Origin: Hamiltosporidium tvaerminnensis
Taxonomy: Eukaryota > Microsporidia > Dubosqiidae
Assembly: GCA_022605425.2 (NCBI GenBank)
Contig: JAKIMF020000004.1
Span: 1-64,000 of the forward strand
Reading direction: 5' to 3'
Length of the DNA: 64,000 nucleotides
The translations under genes were made by a program, and so were the position numbers. Each line of letters begins with the position of its first letter. Within the stretch, counting starts at the first letter, position 1. Below, one piece after another: positions 1-12,164 of this stretch. The notes beneath the pieces were generated by a model, which ran no database searches, was not told the origin of the DNA, and saw only the letters and a program-made list of their open reading frames with translations.

Positions 1-3000
1 GCATTGCGGCTTTAGCATCAAAAAATACAAATATAATATGAAAGAAAGATATACAAGTGAAAAGGGTATTTGAATTTCATTTATACTACTTTTACGAAAA
101 ATTTAGGAGTTGTGTAATATTATTGCTATTGTCAATATTGATGTGATATTCTCCCGATCTATACAGACATTGATTTTTTATTCATATAACTATAATCCAT
201 ATAAATTGATTCAATATTTAGTTCGCCTTAATATATCTGTACAAAGAAATTATTTGTTTTTTTACTATGAGTCCTATTGTACTGACATAAATTATTTTTA
301 TTATAAGTATATTGATTGTTTTTAATTATGTTAAGTCTTTTTTTTAGAAATATATATTCTACAGTAAAGATATACAAAATTAGATTAAAATAAGATCATA
401 ATACCATAAAATCTCTTGAATGAAAACTTGATTTCTATTGTACTACTTATATATTAAAACCAAATTCAAATAAAAGTTTTTACATAAATATCTGCAAATT
501 TTAATTTTCTTAACATATTCTTTTGTTCAAACAAAATTCTACAAATAATTCTTAAAATAGTTTAATTTTGTTTAGTTTCGGTGTTAAACTTGTTTATGAA
601 GTCGTACATACAATACAAAAAATATTTGAATTATTAATATTTTACCTGATATTTTAATTTTATTTTAAAAAATAGGTAAATCTTAAATAAATTTGTTTAT
701 TTCAAACTAAATTAAATACTCGTTTTTTACATATGCTTAATTTATATTTTTATTTTTCTATGTAAAGCTACGAATTAATTTTCAAACTTTTCAGAAATTC
801 ATTTGAATAAAGTAATATACTAGAATCAATGATACATTGATTTCAAAATGTATTTATAAACGAATATTATATTATAATAATTAAAAAATAAAGTATTTTT
901 GTGAAAGTAGACGTCTATTCTAATTCACTAAATAAAATTTTTTAATTGGGCTTATTGATTCAAATATCATATTATCAAATTACGATTTGTATACTTAAAA
1001 TTTAAAAAGAACACAATTAGACATTCAAAACTTTAATAGGTATGATTAATTTTGGATTTTTAAGTTTTGGTATCATCTAAGTGTGACTTAAGACTATCTT
1101 ATTATTGAACTTCTATTACCTAATGAACTGTAAAAGATTTAATCTAAATCAGAGCAAAATAACTGTTCCACAATACTAAAATTTATTTTTCAAAAAAATC
1201 GCAGCAAATTTATACTTTTACACTACCTAAGCTGATTAGTATTATGACAAGAGTATAGAAGATTTTTTAATGTTTAGCTCTTATGGGGTTCAAGAGCAAT
1301 GTGTAAAAACTCATGAGATTTTATGCAATTGGATTTAACGAAAAAATTAAAGTCGAGCACTTAATAAAATTTATAAATAATTTTACAAATAACAGACACA
1401 CCTGTTTCATGAACTCCGGGACCAAAAGTTACCTTCAAATACAGATTTACCCATTCGCAAATTCTCGGAGTAAATAACTATATGAAAATGAAATCCAAAG
1501 ACAATTTTATTTATGTTTAAACTTATACCCAATTAAACGCCAATAACTATAGTTTAGCATTAATCATAATACTTTTTTAGTTAAACTATCGCTTTCATTT
1601 TTTCTATAACTACACAAGCAATAGTTATGATATATAAATGACTCTGGGCTTATGAAAAATTCCGGTCTTTTGAATAAATGGGTAATTTCTACGATTTATT
1701 TATTCCGCAGTGAAATTTGAATTATCTATCTTAAGATATATCAAACCTTATTGAATATATTAATGAATTAAAACTTTACCAACATGTATTATAAAGATCG
1801 ATTGAATTTCTTTGGTTGAAATGGAAGACTTTTGTTTTGCTAAACAAAATATTTTTCGTGAGAATATTTCAAAAATAATTCAAGAATCAAGAGATATATT
1901 AAGGCGTTTAATCCAAGGAATTAAGAATGTTAAATTTAATAAAAGAAAATCTTCGCTTTTAAAACTTATAAATATAGATTAACCAATTGCGACGGATTGA
2001 AATATTTAATTAGATACGAACGAATAACAAAGAGAATAATTAAATAAACCAGGGTGTGTAAAGATTAATTTAGAAATTAAATTTTTTATATATGAATCCA
2101 GATATTTCAAAGATAATATAAGCCAAATTTTAAAATATTTTATTAACTTGTCTCAAAACATAAAGATTCTTTTAATTCATCTTCATTACAAACGCCAGCC
2201 AATATTTCAGCCTTTTCTGAAATCAATTCCAAGGGGTTCTAAAGAAATTTTCTTCAATTAAAATCTTCTAGCCTTTAAAATATATTCGATTTGTCTTTTT
2301 AATTTCGATTTATTGAAAATATTCGATTAAGTATTTCGATTTCATCGCTAAAAAATATTTCATAGGAATTAGATTACTTGACATACCAAACTTCCTTTTT
2401 TACATCTCAACAACGATACATGCTTTTGGTTCTACCACCCCCAAAAATTTCCAAATTGTGTTAGGTTTTAGCCGAGATTGCAGTGTGATCTTGCTAACTG
2501 TTGATATACATTTCAAAATTTTTCAAAATTTCCAAATACTTTTCATAAAACCCTAGCTTTGATTCTAGGCCAATATAAACGGCCGTGTGTATCAAACTGC
2601 TTACTCGCCCCTAGCCATGCCTCTTTCGTCTTTTCCGAGTAAGTGGTACGAGAAATTTTGTCCAAATCAAAAAAAGAACTCTTTTGAATAAATTCAATAT
2701 TATATAAAACTGCTTCAAGGTGTAATATAATCAGAGATCAAACTAAATGTTCCAATCATTTGTTACATACAACTTTAACGATGTTGTACTAGATATCTAG
2801 CAACATAACAATATAATCTAATTATTTTATATCTTAACTACAACTACGAATAATTCGTAACAACTTCATTTTGATCGACAATTCATTAAGAAGCAGAGAA
2901 TATAATAAACACCTTGCATACTCACTGATATAGCCATTAACCCGTTTTCCTCCTTTTTGTTCGTATTTCTTGAGTTACCTCTTCATTCCAATTTCTTCAA

Positions 3001-4190
3001 TAAAAAATATTTTGATATCAGAAATATAAGGTTATAACTTGTTAAAATATATAAAGAAGTTTAATTGTTTTGAACTCATTCTTTTTTTGCTTTAAACCCA
3101 AGGAAAAACACAAAAGATTAAAACATAATCGCAGACCATGTGAATATCTCATATTTTTGTTCTCCTGTTTCTAAAATTGAAAAACGTATCATTTAAAATT
3201 TCATTTCAGTAGATTTAGTTTTAATATATGATTATTAAAACATTTTAAAAAATTTTTATTCTAAATTTTATACATATATTTTTCCTCAATGATTTTTCTG
3301 TTAAAACGTTTTATTTTTCAATATTATATGGTTACATTATTCTAATACTTCGATTTATTTCTAATTCATCAAAAAACCAGTAGCTAAATTTATAAAAACC
3401 TTTCATGTACTTTTACTATGCTGGAATCATAAATATTCAAATGTTTTTATTTGTAGCGTAAATAATGAATTTAAATTGTATTTTTAGTAGCGTGAGGATA
3501 GTCACAAAAAAACATTCTTCTTGGCAATGAGTAGGTTAAACTGGTGTGAAGACAATATTTTGGATTTTTGGTGTGATAAAAACCACACTACGTCTACGTT
3601 TGTTACATGTGTGTTTGTATGAAGAGGAGAAGTTCATAAAATCACGAAAATTTTATATTAATATATTTTTCTTTTTCTTGTGCTCAATTGTAGACTGCAC
3701 TTGAACTTATAGATAATATCCATAGAAATTTAAAAATCTAGTCTTAAACCACTACTTTAGAAGACTCTGCGAATTGGAAATAGAAAGATAAACCTTTCTA
3801 AAACTGAAAAGGGATTGCGTGGGTTATTTATGTTGGTATGGCATTGCATCTTCGCAGGTTTTTTAGTGTAATTCGCCGAAATATATCTTAGCTAGCTGTT
3901 AGTTTATTCGGCACGTGTATATTAAGTTAAAATGCTACAGGGTATGCAAAGGTACAATTCGAGTCGGGTTCTATATACAATCACACCTCCGCAACAGATA
4001 TTAACAAACTCGAAGCAACTAAATTGCTTATTAAATGGGTTCTTAAGCTATTATATATGAAATGCTTTGGGATTTAGGTATTCTAAAGGTAACGATGGAG
4101 TGTTAGGTCCAGTCACTGATGTCAAACCTAGAACTAAGCAATTTTATGAAAGAGTACAACACTTACTCCTTTATTAAAAATATTGTATAG
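1..4190. repeat. Type II long repeat unit, copy 1 (left end outside window)
   Basis: This stretch aligns along its length with 13168-17400. Shared landmarks include the segment around 13320-13480, the block around 1060-1500 versus 14200-14620, and the end near 4100-4190 versus 17300-17400. Position 1 corresponds to about 13168, so roughly the first 315 bp of the unit lie before the window. No reading frame of useful length survives. The 71-codon frame at 110-325 is not kept in the homologous copies and is treated as chance. By eye the copies are about 70-80% identical with many small indels, so this is an old duplication. Confidence 0.75.
1060..1500. repeat. Module M copy in type II unit 1
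   Basis: A 400-450 bp block that also occurs at 7065-7470, 8640-9090, 14200-14620, 37680-38090, 39285-39700 and upstream of LINE-2 at 56340-57030. Markers here are a CCACAATACT stretch, a TCGCAGC stretch near 1200, a CTGATTAGTATTATG stretch and ACACCTGTTTC near 1400. It is non-coding as far as can be seen. Being shared with the region just 5' of an open LINE, it may be an old LINE 5' region (inference). Confidence 0.6.
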
Positions 4191-5329
4191 TTTTAATTCA
4201 TTTAATGTGTTTTGGTTTTTGTAATTATTATATATTTTTCGTTAACGCTGATATTCAGTTACTTTAAACTTATGTAATATTAATTTTTTCATTTTACGGT
4301 TTATATCATTTAAATTATTATTCTATTTATTTTCAAAATTTAAGTTATTTCACTAAAAAATATGTATTCTAATAAAGAAAGTTCTAGTCGTACTATTTAT
4401 TTATCGAGCATTATTTCGCAAATAAAATAAATCCTATCGAACTACACTGTCGTTCTTAATTTGAATATCTCATAGATTCTTTTAGCTTATGGATCTAATT
4501 TTATGTCTATTAGCATTCTATTTTTTATCTAATCTAACTTTTTATGTTTAAAATATATACTTTTCTTACATATTGTTTGTATTAATTTTGTTTTTATACT
4601 ATTTTTCTTGATAACCCAATTTTAAAGGCGTGTAAGATGTGATATAAATCTTTAAGCTAAATATTGCTTATGTGTTTGCTTTGATTAATTCACAATAATT
4701 TTTTTGAACTTTAAAATTTTGATTTTAAATTCTTTCATATTATGTAGAATACTATGGAGATTTGCTAAATGCATATTTTTTAGATATAATACTTTAGTAG
4801 GGTTTTTTACTCCTTATTTAATTACCTTTTCTATAATTTGTATTAAGTCATGTATATTTTTGTATTTTTATGTTTATTGTATATTAGTTTTGGAATTGTA
4901 ATGTGCCTTACATACTTAAAAAATGTACTTAATTTTATTATATATTTGTTTCTAACTATTTTCATGTGCTTTTAATTAAATTCAAATATTTTCGTTCAAT
5001 CGTTCTATTGAAATTCTAGTCCTAGTTTATCCTTTACTTGTTTTGAGTAAATTTATGTTATATAAAATTTATAAAGTCGTTACTTTAATGTAAATTGGTA
5101 TATAGTTCGTTATTTATGTTTAAATAAATACTTTTGTTTATAGATGTTAAAATATAATATTTTTCTTGCATAAAAAGAGATTATATGTTAGATTACAGTT
5201 ACCGATATTTCTTTCGTACATTTTTTTAGTTTATTATTCATTTTGGCTGTGTTTTCTTAATTTAAAAATTTACTTATATCAAATTTTTTTGCTAAAACTC
5301 ATTTTAGTTATAGCTGTATATACATTTTT
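4191..5329. other. AT-rich spacer, nothing recognised
   Basis: T-rich sequence between the end of type II copy 1 and the leader of type I copy A. The small frames at 4704-4901 and 5166-5360 are dominated by Phe, Leu, Ile and Tyr codons, as expected from T-rich DNA. They have no conserved motif and are not called as genes. Confidence 0.6.
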
Positions 5330-5652
5330 TAGTTTTTTGGTTGTTTTTTTTTCGAAATGACTTTTTTTAATTCTGTTACATTTATTTTACTTCATTCTTT
5401 TCTTATTCATTTACAAATTCAAGTCGTTACTTAATCAATCACTTGTTTGGGTCATGTAAAATAATTCAGGTCATTTCAATGAGTAATTTATGTTTCAAAG
5501 TAATATTTATGGCTAAATAATGTATAAAATTTCTGTTATTTATTCATTTTATATTCATTTAACTTCAAATTCATTATTTAATATCAATATGTAATATTCG
5601 TAAATATAAGTAAGTATTTTCTCTTCTGATATTATATTAATATGTTAACCCT
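5330..5652. repeat. T-rich leader preceding a type I unit
   Basis: Aligns with about 36000-36319, which also precedes a type I unit. Both contain a GTTACATTT stretch followed by CATTCTTTT and TTATTCATTT, and both end in a TCTTCT...ATATTA stretch directly before the unit start. The homology to the left of 5330 fades out. Confidence 0.5.
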
Positions 5653-7064
5653 AATAAACTTATAAAATTTACCATAATTGGAAGTTTTTGTGTATAAGGT
5701 ATTGGATGTTTTTTTATGGTTGTTTGGAACATTCGTACTATTAAAACCTTCACTCACTATTTAAAAACAAGGTTTTATAATCTTGGTCATAATAAGTTGT
5801 GTTCAGCCTAAACATGGCTGGATTAAATTTGGTTAACTCGTTTTAAAAAAGCCCGCAGTATATTGTTGGAAGCATTAATCATATAAGGGATTCATACGTA
5901 ACTATAGATTTTAAAATAACGTTTTACTATTTACCTTTCCTTAAATTAATCAAACAGTTATAGCGCATATTATATATGCATTGTTACAACTTCTTAAACA
6001 CAATATAAACCTAATTAAAAAGATATAAATGTGAAAAGTATTCAAATATCATGTATAATACTTTCGAGTAATTAATGAGAAATGTAATACTATCGCTTTC
6101 GTTGAAATATATATGATATTCTTTGGATTTTTAATGGCTTTGATTTACTAATATGTAATACAACTTATAGTATAATGAACTCTGATATTTGATTCATTTA
6201 AGTATATCCATATAAATAAATATTTCATTTTAAAATATGTAGTGAGATTTCAATAACTTAAATCATTATAATTATACATATATTAATTCGATTTAAATAT
6301 GTTAAGTATATTTTTGAATTATATATTATTTTACATTAAATCAGACTTTTAAATAATATATATAGTACAATAAAATGTCTGAAGTGATACAGAAAACTTT
6401 TTATCATGCTACTTCTATATTCAAACAAATTCTAATAAATACTTTGCATCCAATTCTTGTAAAATTAAGTACTCTTAAGTTATTTGCCTAATTGAAAGAC
6501 AATTGTTACAATACTTTTTAAAATAGTTCGTTTTATATATTCTTTTTAGTCTTTAGATTGTAACTTTTTTTATTAAGTATATATTTTAACAAAAAATAAA
6601 GCCAAAATAAAAAATGTAAATAATATTTTGATATGATTATAAGAAAGTTACACTTTAATTAGATTTAGTTCGGCTCAAACCTAATTAATATAACTAATTT
6701 TTAATATACTTTCTCGTAATTCTATATTAATCTAGAATCAAATCTTCAAAAATTAATGAGCTATCTATACTAGTCCGAAATATGCAAGGGTTATATCATT
6801 TTAATATCTAAATATATTTATAAGTGAATATTAATTTAGAAAGATAAGTATAAATAATAGATACTGATTTGAAAGATAGGTATAAATTGTCTTATAATTA
6901 AAAGAAGCAAGTATTTATAATACTACAAATAAAATTTCGATGAGTTTCTTTGTCGATTTATAGCTAATTATATCGAATTACGGTTTGTCTGCTTAAAATG
7001 TAAAAATAGAGACAATTAGGTATTAAAAATCACTTAAACTATAAATGGGGCTGAGTTCTAAATG

Positions 7065-7470
7065 TTGTGGCATCTTTTACAAATAAATTAGTACTTTTCA
7101 TTTTTAAACTTCTGATTCTTCCTTATATGAATAAAGATTAAACTAATTTAAAGGAATAGAACTTATGCCACAACCAGCTGATATATTTTTACTATAATAT
7201 TTGCACCTGTAATATATTATCTCAAACTATCCAAGCTGATTCGAATTATGGAATGGCATATCTAAGGTTATTTACACATTTTACCTTTGTTTAAAGGGTA
7301 TTCTCAAAGAACTCATCTGATCTTGTTTGAAGTCAAAATTAACTAAATAATTTAATGAATTCACTCATAATATATTGGTAGATAAATACCCAATATCATT
7401 AACTGGAATTTTCATAACGCGAAGGCAAATAACGCAATTATGAGGCGCATTTGCCTATTTCAAAAAATTC
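7065..7470. repeat. Module M, first copy in type I unit A
   Basis: Homologous to 37680-38090 and to the LINE-2 upstream region. Shared landmarks with 56349-56680 are GTGGCATCTT, the ATGCCAC stretch, a TATTTGCACC/TATTCGCAGC stretch, an AAGNTTATTT stretch and the CTCATCTGATCTTG/CTCGTTCGATCTCG stretch. The order of landmarks is the same in all copies, which supports true homology rather than AT-rich coincidence. Confidence 0.6.
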
Positions 7471-7500
7471 GAGGTAAAGTTGTATATTATAAAGAAAAAG
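7412..7500. other. Conserved block with an AGGCAAAT/ATTTGCCT inverted repeat
   Basis: About 90 bp nearly identical to 38048-38135, while much of the surrounding duplication is clearly more diverged. It holds an 8-bp perfect inverted repeat: AGGCAAAT at 7423-7430 and ATTTGCCT at 7449-7456. An inner CGC/GCG pair lies inside the loop. The same inverted repeat is present at 38058-38065 and 38084-38091 with an identical loop. A structured RNA or protein-binding site is possible; no family is recognised. Confidence 0.45.
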
Positions 7501-8639
7501 ATAAAATAATATAATTTAATTTATAAGTTATAATTTTAAAAATTAATAGATTTTATTTACTTTACATCAAAAAACATTACTTTTGTATATTTGCTCGACT
7601 ATTTCTTTTAAACTTTAAGAAAATTTATTTGTTCCTCATGATATATGAGTGAATTGTTCTCTATGATTGAATTTTTTTCTTCTTGATAAAATGTGTTCTT
7701 CTTATTATAGAAATCTTCGTAAATGGTTTGAGCTATTAACGCTTAAATAAGCCGTTTGGACTCAATACAAAGTTTGTATTATATATTATCTTCTATCATT
7801 TTTTGGTTTGTGTTAGAAGATTAAACATATTTTATATTTTCTAAAAATTTAAAGGTAATGCTGTTTTGAAGAAATATTTTTAAATGTATATTTTTTTAGT
7901 ACTTTTTGCGTTAAAAAAATTCCAAACTCATAGGTCTATATGCTTCTTTTTGTTTGAATACTATTTTATTTATATTGATTTTATAGAAAACAGAGAATAA
8001 ATAATGTGCCTTTTCTCATACTGACAATATTACAATAAACAATAAAAAATTAGAATTTTAGTGAATGTATATTCGCTCATCCAAAGCTTTCCTGGTTTTA
8101 GTACTTTTGATAAAAATAAAACTTTAGTTAAATGATATGCATCTTAACAAATAAATATTTTAATTTTTTTTAAATTATTATTACTAATTTAGAAGATTCC
8201 ATGTAGCAATTATTTTAAATATATCTCTATACGTATTAAACAATAAATTTTTTTTAGATAATACATGGTTTGAAATTAATTCATTTTACAGCTATTTTTA
8301 TAATTTCTTTCTTTTTTATTTAAATTTATGCAATGTAAAAATTCGGACATGAAATAGAATCTGAAGAAAATTATATATGTAGGGATATACTAATAAAAAT
8401 ATCTTAGTATGATTTAAAAGAAGCCAAGAACATTATTTAAATAAGTATTGTTATACATTAAAATAGTTTCGAAGGGTAAGTTGTAAATGATGTAATTATC
8501 AATTGTGACTTTAGATAAATCAAATTATGATTGGATAGGAATCGTTTAGGAATGGTTTTTCCAGATGTTGAACTAATTAAATTTAAATACCTGTTTAAAT
8601 GAGATTAGTTGTAGCGAAGTGTAAAAGTATAAATATACA

Positions 8640-9090
8640 AAGTTTTCTCATTTTGTGGCAGCTTCTAAGGCTCACCTTAAAGAATACTTTTGAAATATCG
8701 GATGCTCTATAGGAAAAGCTCTTCATCCTTTAAACTACAAGAGCTATGACTGTACTGAAGTGGAAGCCAAATATACCAAATGTCACCGTTCACAGATATC
8801 CATTCTCTGTAATATTTGCAGCTAAATTTGCTGCATCTGTATATCCTAATTGCTGGATTATAGAAAGACTTATGCAAATTTATTTACGTAATTCTATACT
8901 TGCTTCAATATAGATGTCCTGAACAACAATCGATTTTGTTAAAAAATCAAAGAATTCGAAATGCATGGTTTTAATCACTTTAATATGCTAAGATACACTT
9001 ACGAACAACATCAATTGTATTTAATTAACTTTAAGGCAATGAGCCAAATACTAGGACAACACTACCTATTTAGTTAGAAAAGTCGTTTGG
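8640..9090. repeat. Module M, second copy in type I unit A
   Basis: Matches 39285-39700 closely and the LINE-2 upstream region more distantly. The stretch AAGGCAATGAGC with a following GGACAA...CCTATTTAG appears here near 9032 and again near 56747. The part 8705-8940 is about 93% identical by eye to 39310-39565, higher than most of the unit. It is non-coding as far as can be seen. Confidence 0.6.
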
Positions 9091-9655
9091 AAATATTTAC
9101 CCACTACAATGAAATTATATCAAAATACTGTTCAAAAAAATCTTTAATCATTTTACGAACAACCGTAATTTATTGTTTACAATATCTACAATTTTGATTG
9201 TATGATTTTAAGTGCTTAATTCAATCACAATCTAAAACAATAGGTCTTTTATAATATTTTGCATATGTGTGATTCTTATATATTTACATTTCTATTTAAA
9301 TAAATGTGTTCGTTTCATCTTTCTAAAGGTATTACATACTTTGTTGCTAGCTATGTTACAGAACTTATATAAAGACATTGAAAAGTTAATCGAAACGTAT
9401 ATTTCTTTAATGTTTTTCTAAACCAACTTTCTCAAGTATTTCACTGCTACAGATTAGGTAAATATTATTTTCTTTACTATATTTCTCAAGTATTTCGCTC
9501 ACCCAGGTCAGTAGAAGCAAAAATTTTAAATTAGAATGGTATTAAGTGCTTTATGCACTTTCTAATAAATTAACTCTTAATTTTGCTTTTCTGAGCTAGC
9601 TATTGTGATTTGCATGAAATATTTCAATTCTTTTCAAATTAAATTAAAATGGCTT

Positions 9656-10075
9656 TTTTTTGGCTCGAGCATAGAAAATTTTAGTTTCTCTTTTAGTAAG
9701 AATATACAATAAGTAGAAATAGAACGAATATATGCCTAAATCTCTATTGAAATCGCTTTTTTTAAAGTTTTTTATGATTTTCGTACTTTTATCCAAGTAA
9801 GTAAAATATCCAGACATTGTTTTTACATTAAAAACCCTTATGAATAAAATAGCGACATTTCTTTTGAATATAAAAATAAAAGAGCTTCGAAATGCAAGGC
9901 TTTTAGCATTTTTTATTAAAATAAATTTAACAATAAAGAAACAAGTATTGAGTTTATTCATTTATAATTTAAAAAAGTAAACTCCTAATATTAAATAATT
10001 TTTTACGTGTAATAATTTGAATTTAGCAGAATTCTTAATTTTTTCCTGATAAAACTACTCTTGGACTTTGGCACC
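9656..10075. other. Conserved island in the type I repeat
   Basis: About 420 bp that is about 95% identical by eye to 40278-40695, whereas the 170 bp just left of it is nearer 70%. A 105-codon reverse-strand frame (9644-9961) covers part of it. In the other copy an indel near the frame's start shifts it, though the downstream 90 or so codons remain open. The predicted peptide is Lys/Phe/Ile-rich with no recognised domain. Either recent gene conversion or constraint on a non-coding or short coding element could explain the island. Confidence 0.5.
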
Positions 10076-10189
10076 AATAATATTTACGTTTTAAAAAGAA
10101 TTTTCCAAATGAAAATTAAAAAAATTAAAAAGCAGCTGAATATTAATAAAAGAAAGAATTTAATTGTAATTAGACCAAAATAGTTCCCC

Positions 10190-11160
10190 TAACCAAAATC
10201 TTTAAACTGTTGCTCTGCTCTACAATATTTTAGGAGCATAAGCAGAATCAAATATTTCTAAAAACCAAACACGCTTTAAAAAATAGCAAAAATTTTTTTC
10301 ACTCAACTAATTAATTTCATACACTCCAAAAAAGTTTTCCCTACCCTAATTTTTAGTCCCCCACCCCAATCCAAACATTTTTCTCCAACATTATTATTAT
10401 TGCCCTACCTCGATTCTTTTTACCCTTGCGCCTGTTCTACATAACAGAATATTTTTTCCCCTAAATTTCTTTATTTTAAATATATTCTCGAAAAGCTCCA
10501 TCATTTCCACGACATAATCATTTTATCTTTAAATATATTTTTTCGTCAACTAATTTATTTCCGCCCTAATTTACTTTTTGCCATAAACTTGCTCTTCCTC
10601 TCAGACAATTATTTTTTTCTCAAGTTTTTTTAATTATTCTGTTCAAATTATTTCTTTTTTGAAATTTTGTATCTTTAAAACAAATATTCTATTAATTATC
10701 CGACTCCATTGATTTCAACTAGATATTTTATTTCTGCCGGTTCTTTTTCTTAAAAACGGATTCTTTTCTAAAGATTTTAACTTTCCTTGGTCTTTTTTAC
10801 ATTTTAAAAACCAATACTTTATTTCTTTAGCAAACCTTTTCACTTTAACTAAACACCATTCCCCAACCTGTTTTTATAACCAATTCTCCTTTCCCATACG
10901 TAATTTTCTTCCTTTATAACCCTTTTTTTCGCTATCTTAAATCTTTTTCCGAATCAGAATCTTTTCCCTAACTACTGTCTTTTTTCCCAAACTATTTTTT
11001 TTTACTTGCTGGCCCCGATCTACTCATCAAAAACAGATTTATTCTCCTGACTTAATTCCTAATCTTTTTTCGTCGAACAGATCTTTCTTCGCTAACTACA
11101 ATCTTTTTTTTCCTTGGCTAATTTTCTTTCTCTCTAATTTTTTTATTCTTGTTGAATAAA
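10190..11160. repeat. Pyrimidine-rich tract with CCCTAA-like words
   Basis: The + strand is strongly C/T-rich and carries scattered words such as TTTTCCCTACCCTAA, CCCCACCCC and TTTTCCCCTAA. The homologous tract in the other type I unit is at about 40805-41700. Several sub-blocks, for example the CTCGATTCTTTTTACCC stretch near 10410 and 41010, are essentially unchanged. The word content resembles the CCCTAA-rich region at 44826-46970. No frame is coding. Confidence 0.55.
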
Positions 11161-12135
11161 ATTTGGGGTAAAAAAAATAGAAATTAATTGAGAAAAATAA
11201 TTCTCTTATGTAAAAGTTGATTTTATTTTTTCCTACCCTATCGTAAGAAACCATGTTTGTTTTTCCTTATAAAATTGGTTTCGTCAATAATTCACGAGTA
11301 ATAATGTGATTGTAATGTTTGCCACCAATCCTTTTCTACTTAAAATTTTTATAAATAAAAATTATTTTGCTTTTAAATTTATTTTGCTTGAAAATTTACT
11401 TTTTCTTAGATTCTATAACTATGAAAAGACACAAATTTAGATTTAAAAATGATTTGTGGAATACTATTATTTATCTAATAATATATTCAGATTTCTTTTT
11501 GTAATAATATAACTCTGGTGAAGTTAGATAATTCTAAACTCCAAAAATTTGAAAAATAAGGTGAATTCAATTATTTTAGATATAATAATCAAAAACAGTT
11601 TGGTAAGAATTTCTTCTAAAGTTGTTCAGCAAATAAATTTGTATAAAAATAAGAATAAAATAAAATGTTTTACTAAAAAAAATTTAATGTGTAAATTCGA
11701 ATCGGTTGTCACGGAGAAAATAAAACTTGCCTTTCCATGTAATCCTAAAACCTAAAACGAAAAAATTAATGAAAACTCTAACTTATATAGTTATGTAGAT
11801 GTTTTTAGTATGTTTCGTAATCTTTCTTTTAATGTAAATTATGTATTCAAATTCTGTATTTAAGAGTAATGTTTATAAAACACTTGGTCTGAAATAATTT
11901 ATTTGCGTTGAATGGGACAGATTGCAGTAGTGGTATGGTATATAGAGATACATTTTTAAGGTTAAAGTGGAAGAAAGGAACCTAGGGGGAAGTAAAATGT
12001 AGATTAGGGTAAAAAACGTGTAGCAAAAAGGTTGATCGGAGAATAAATCTGAATCAAAACAGCTATTAATTTTGTTTCGCTTTCAGTTTACAGTTTTTTT
12101 TAATTTGATTTCATTCGTATTATCTCTTAGAGTGA

Positions 12136-12164
12136 TCACCCCAACCCTGAAGGGTTTTGGGTGA
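12136..12164. other. GC-rich hairpin in T-rich DNA
   Basis: TCACCCCAACCCT and AGGGTTTTGGGTGA form an imperfect inverted repeat around a GA loop. The homologous site near 42700 keeps the right arm better than the left and is only a weak hairpin. No function is inferred. Confidence 0.35.

Noticed and set aside
9644-9961. Reverse-strand 105-codon frame as a protein gene
   Set aside because: The second copy of this conserved stretch has a frame-shifting indel near the start, and the peptide has no recognised motif. It is kept only as a conserved island.
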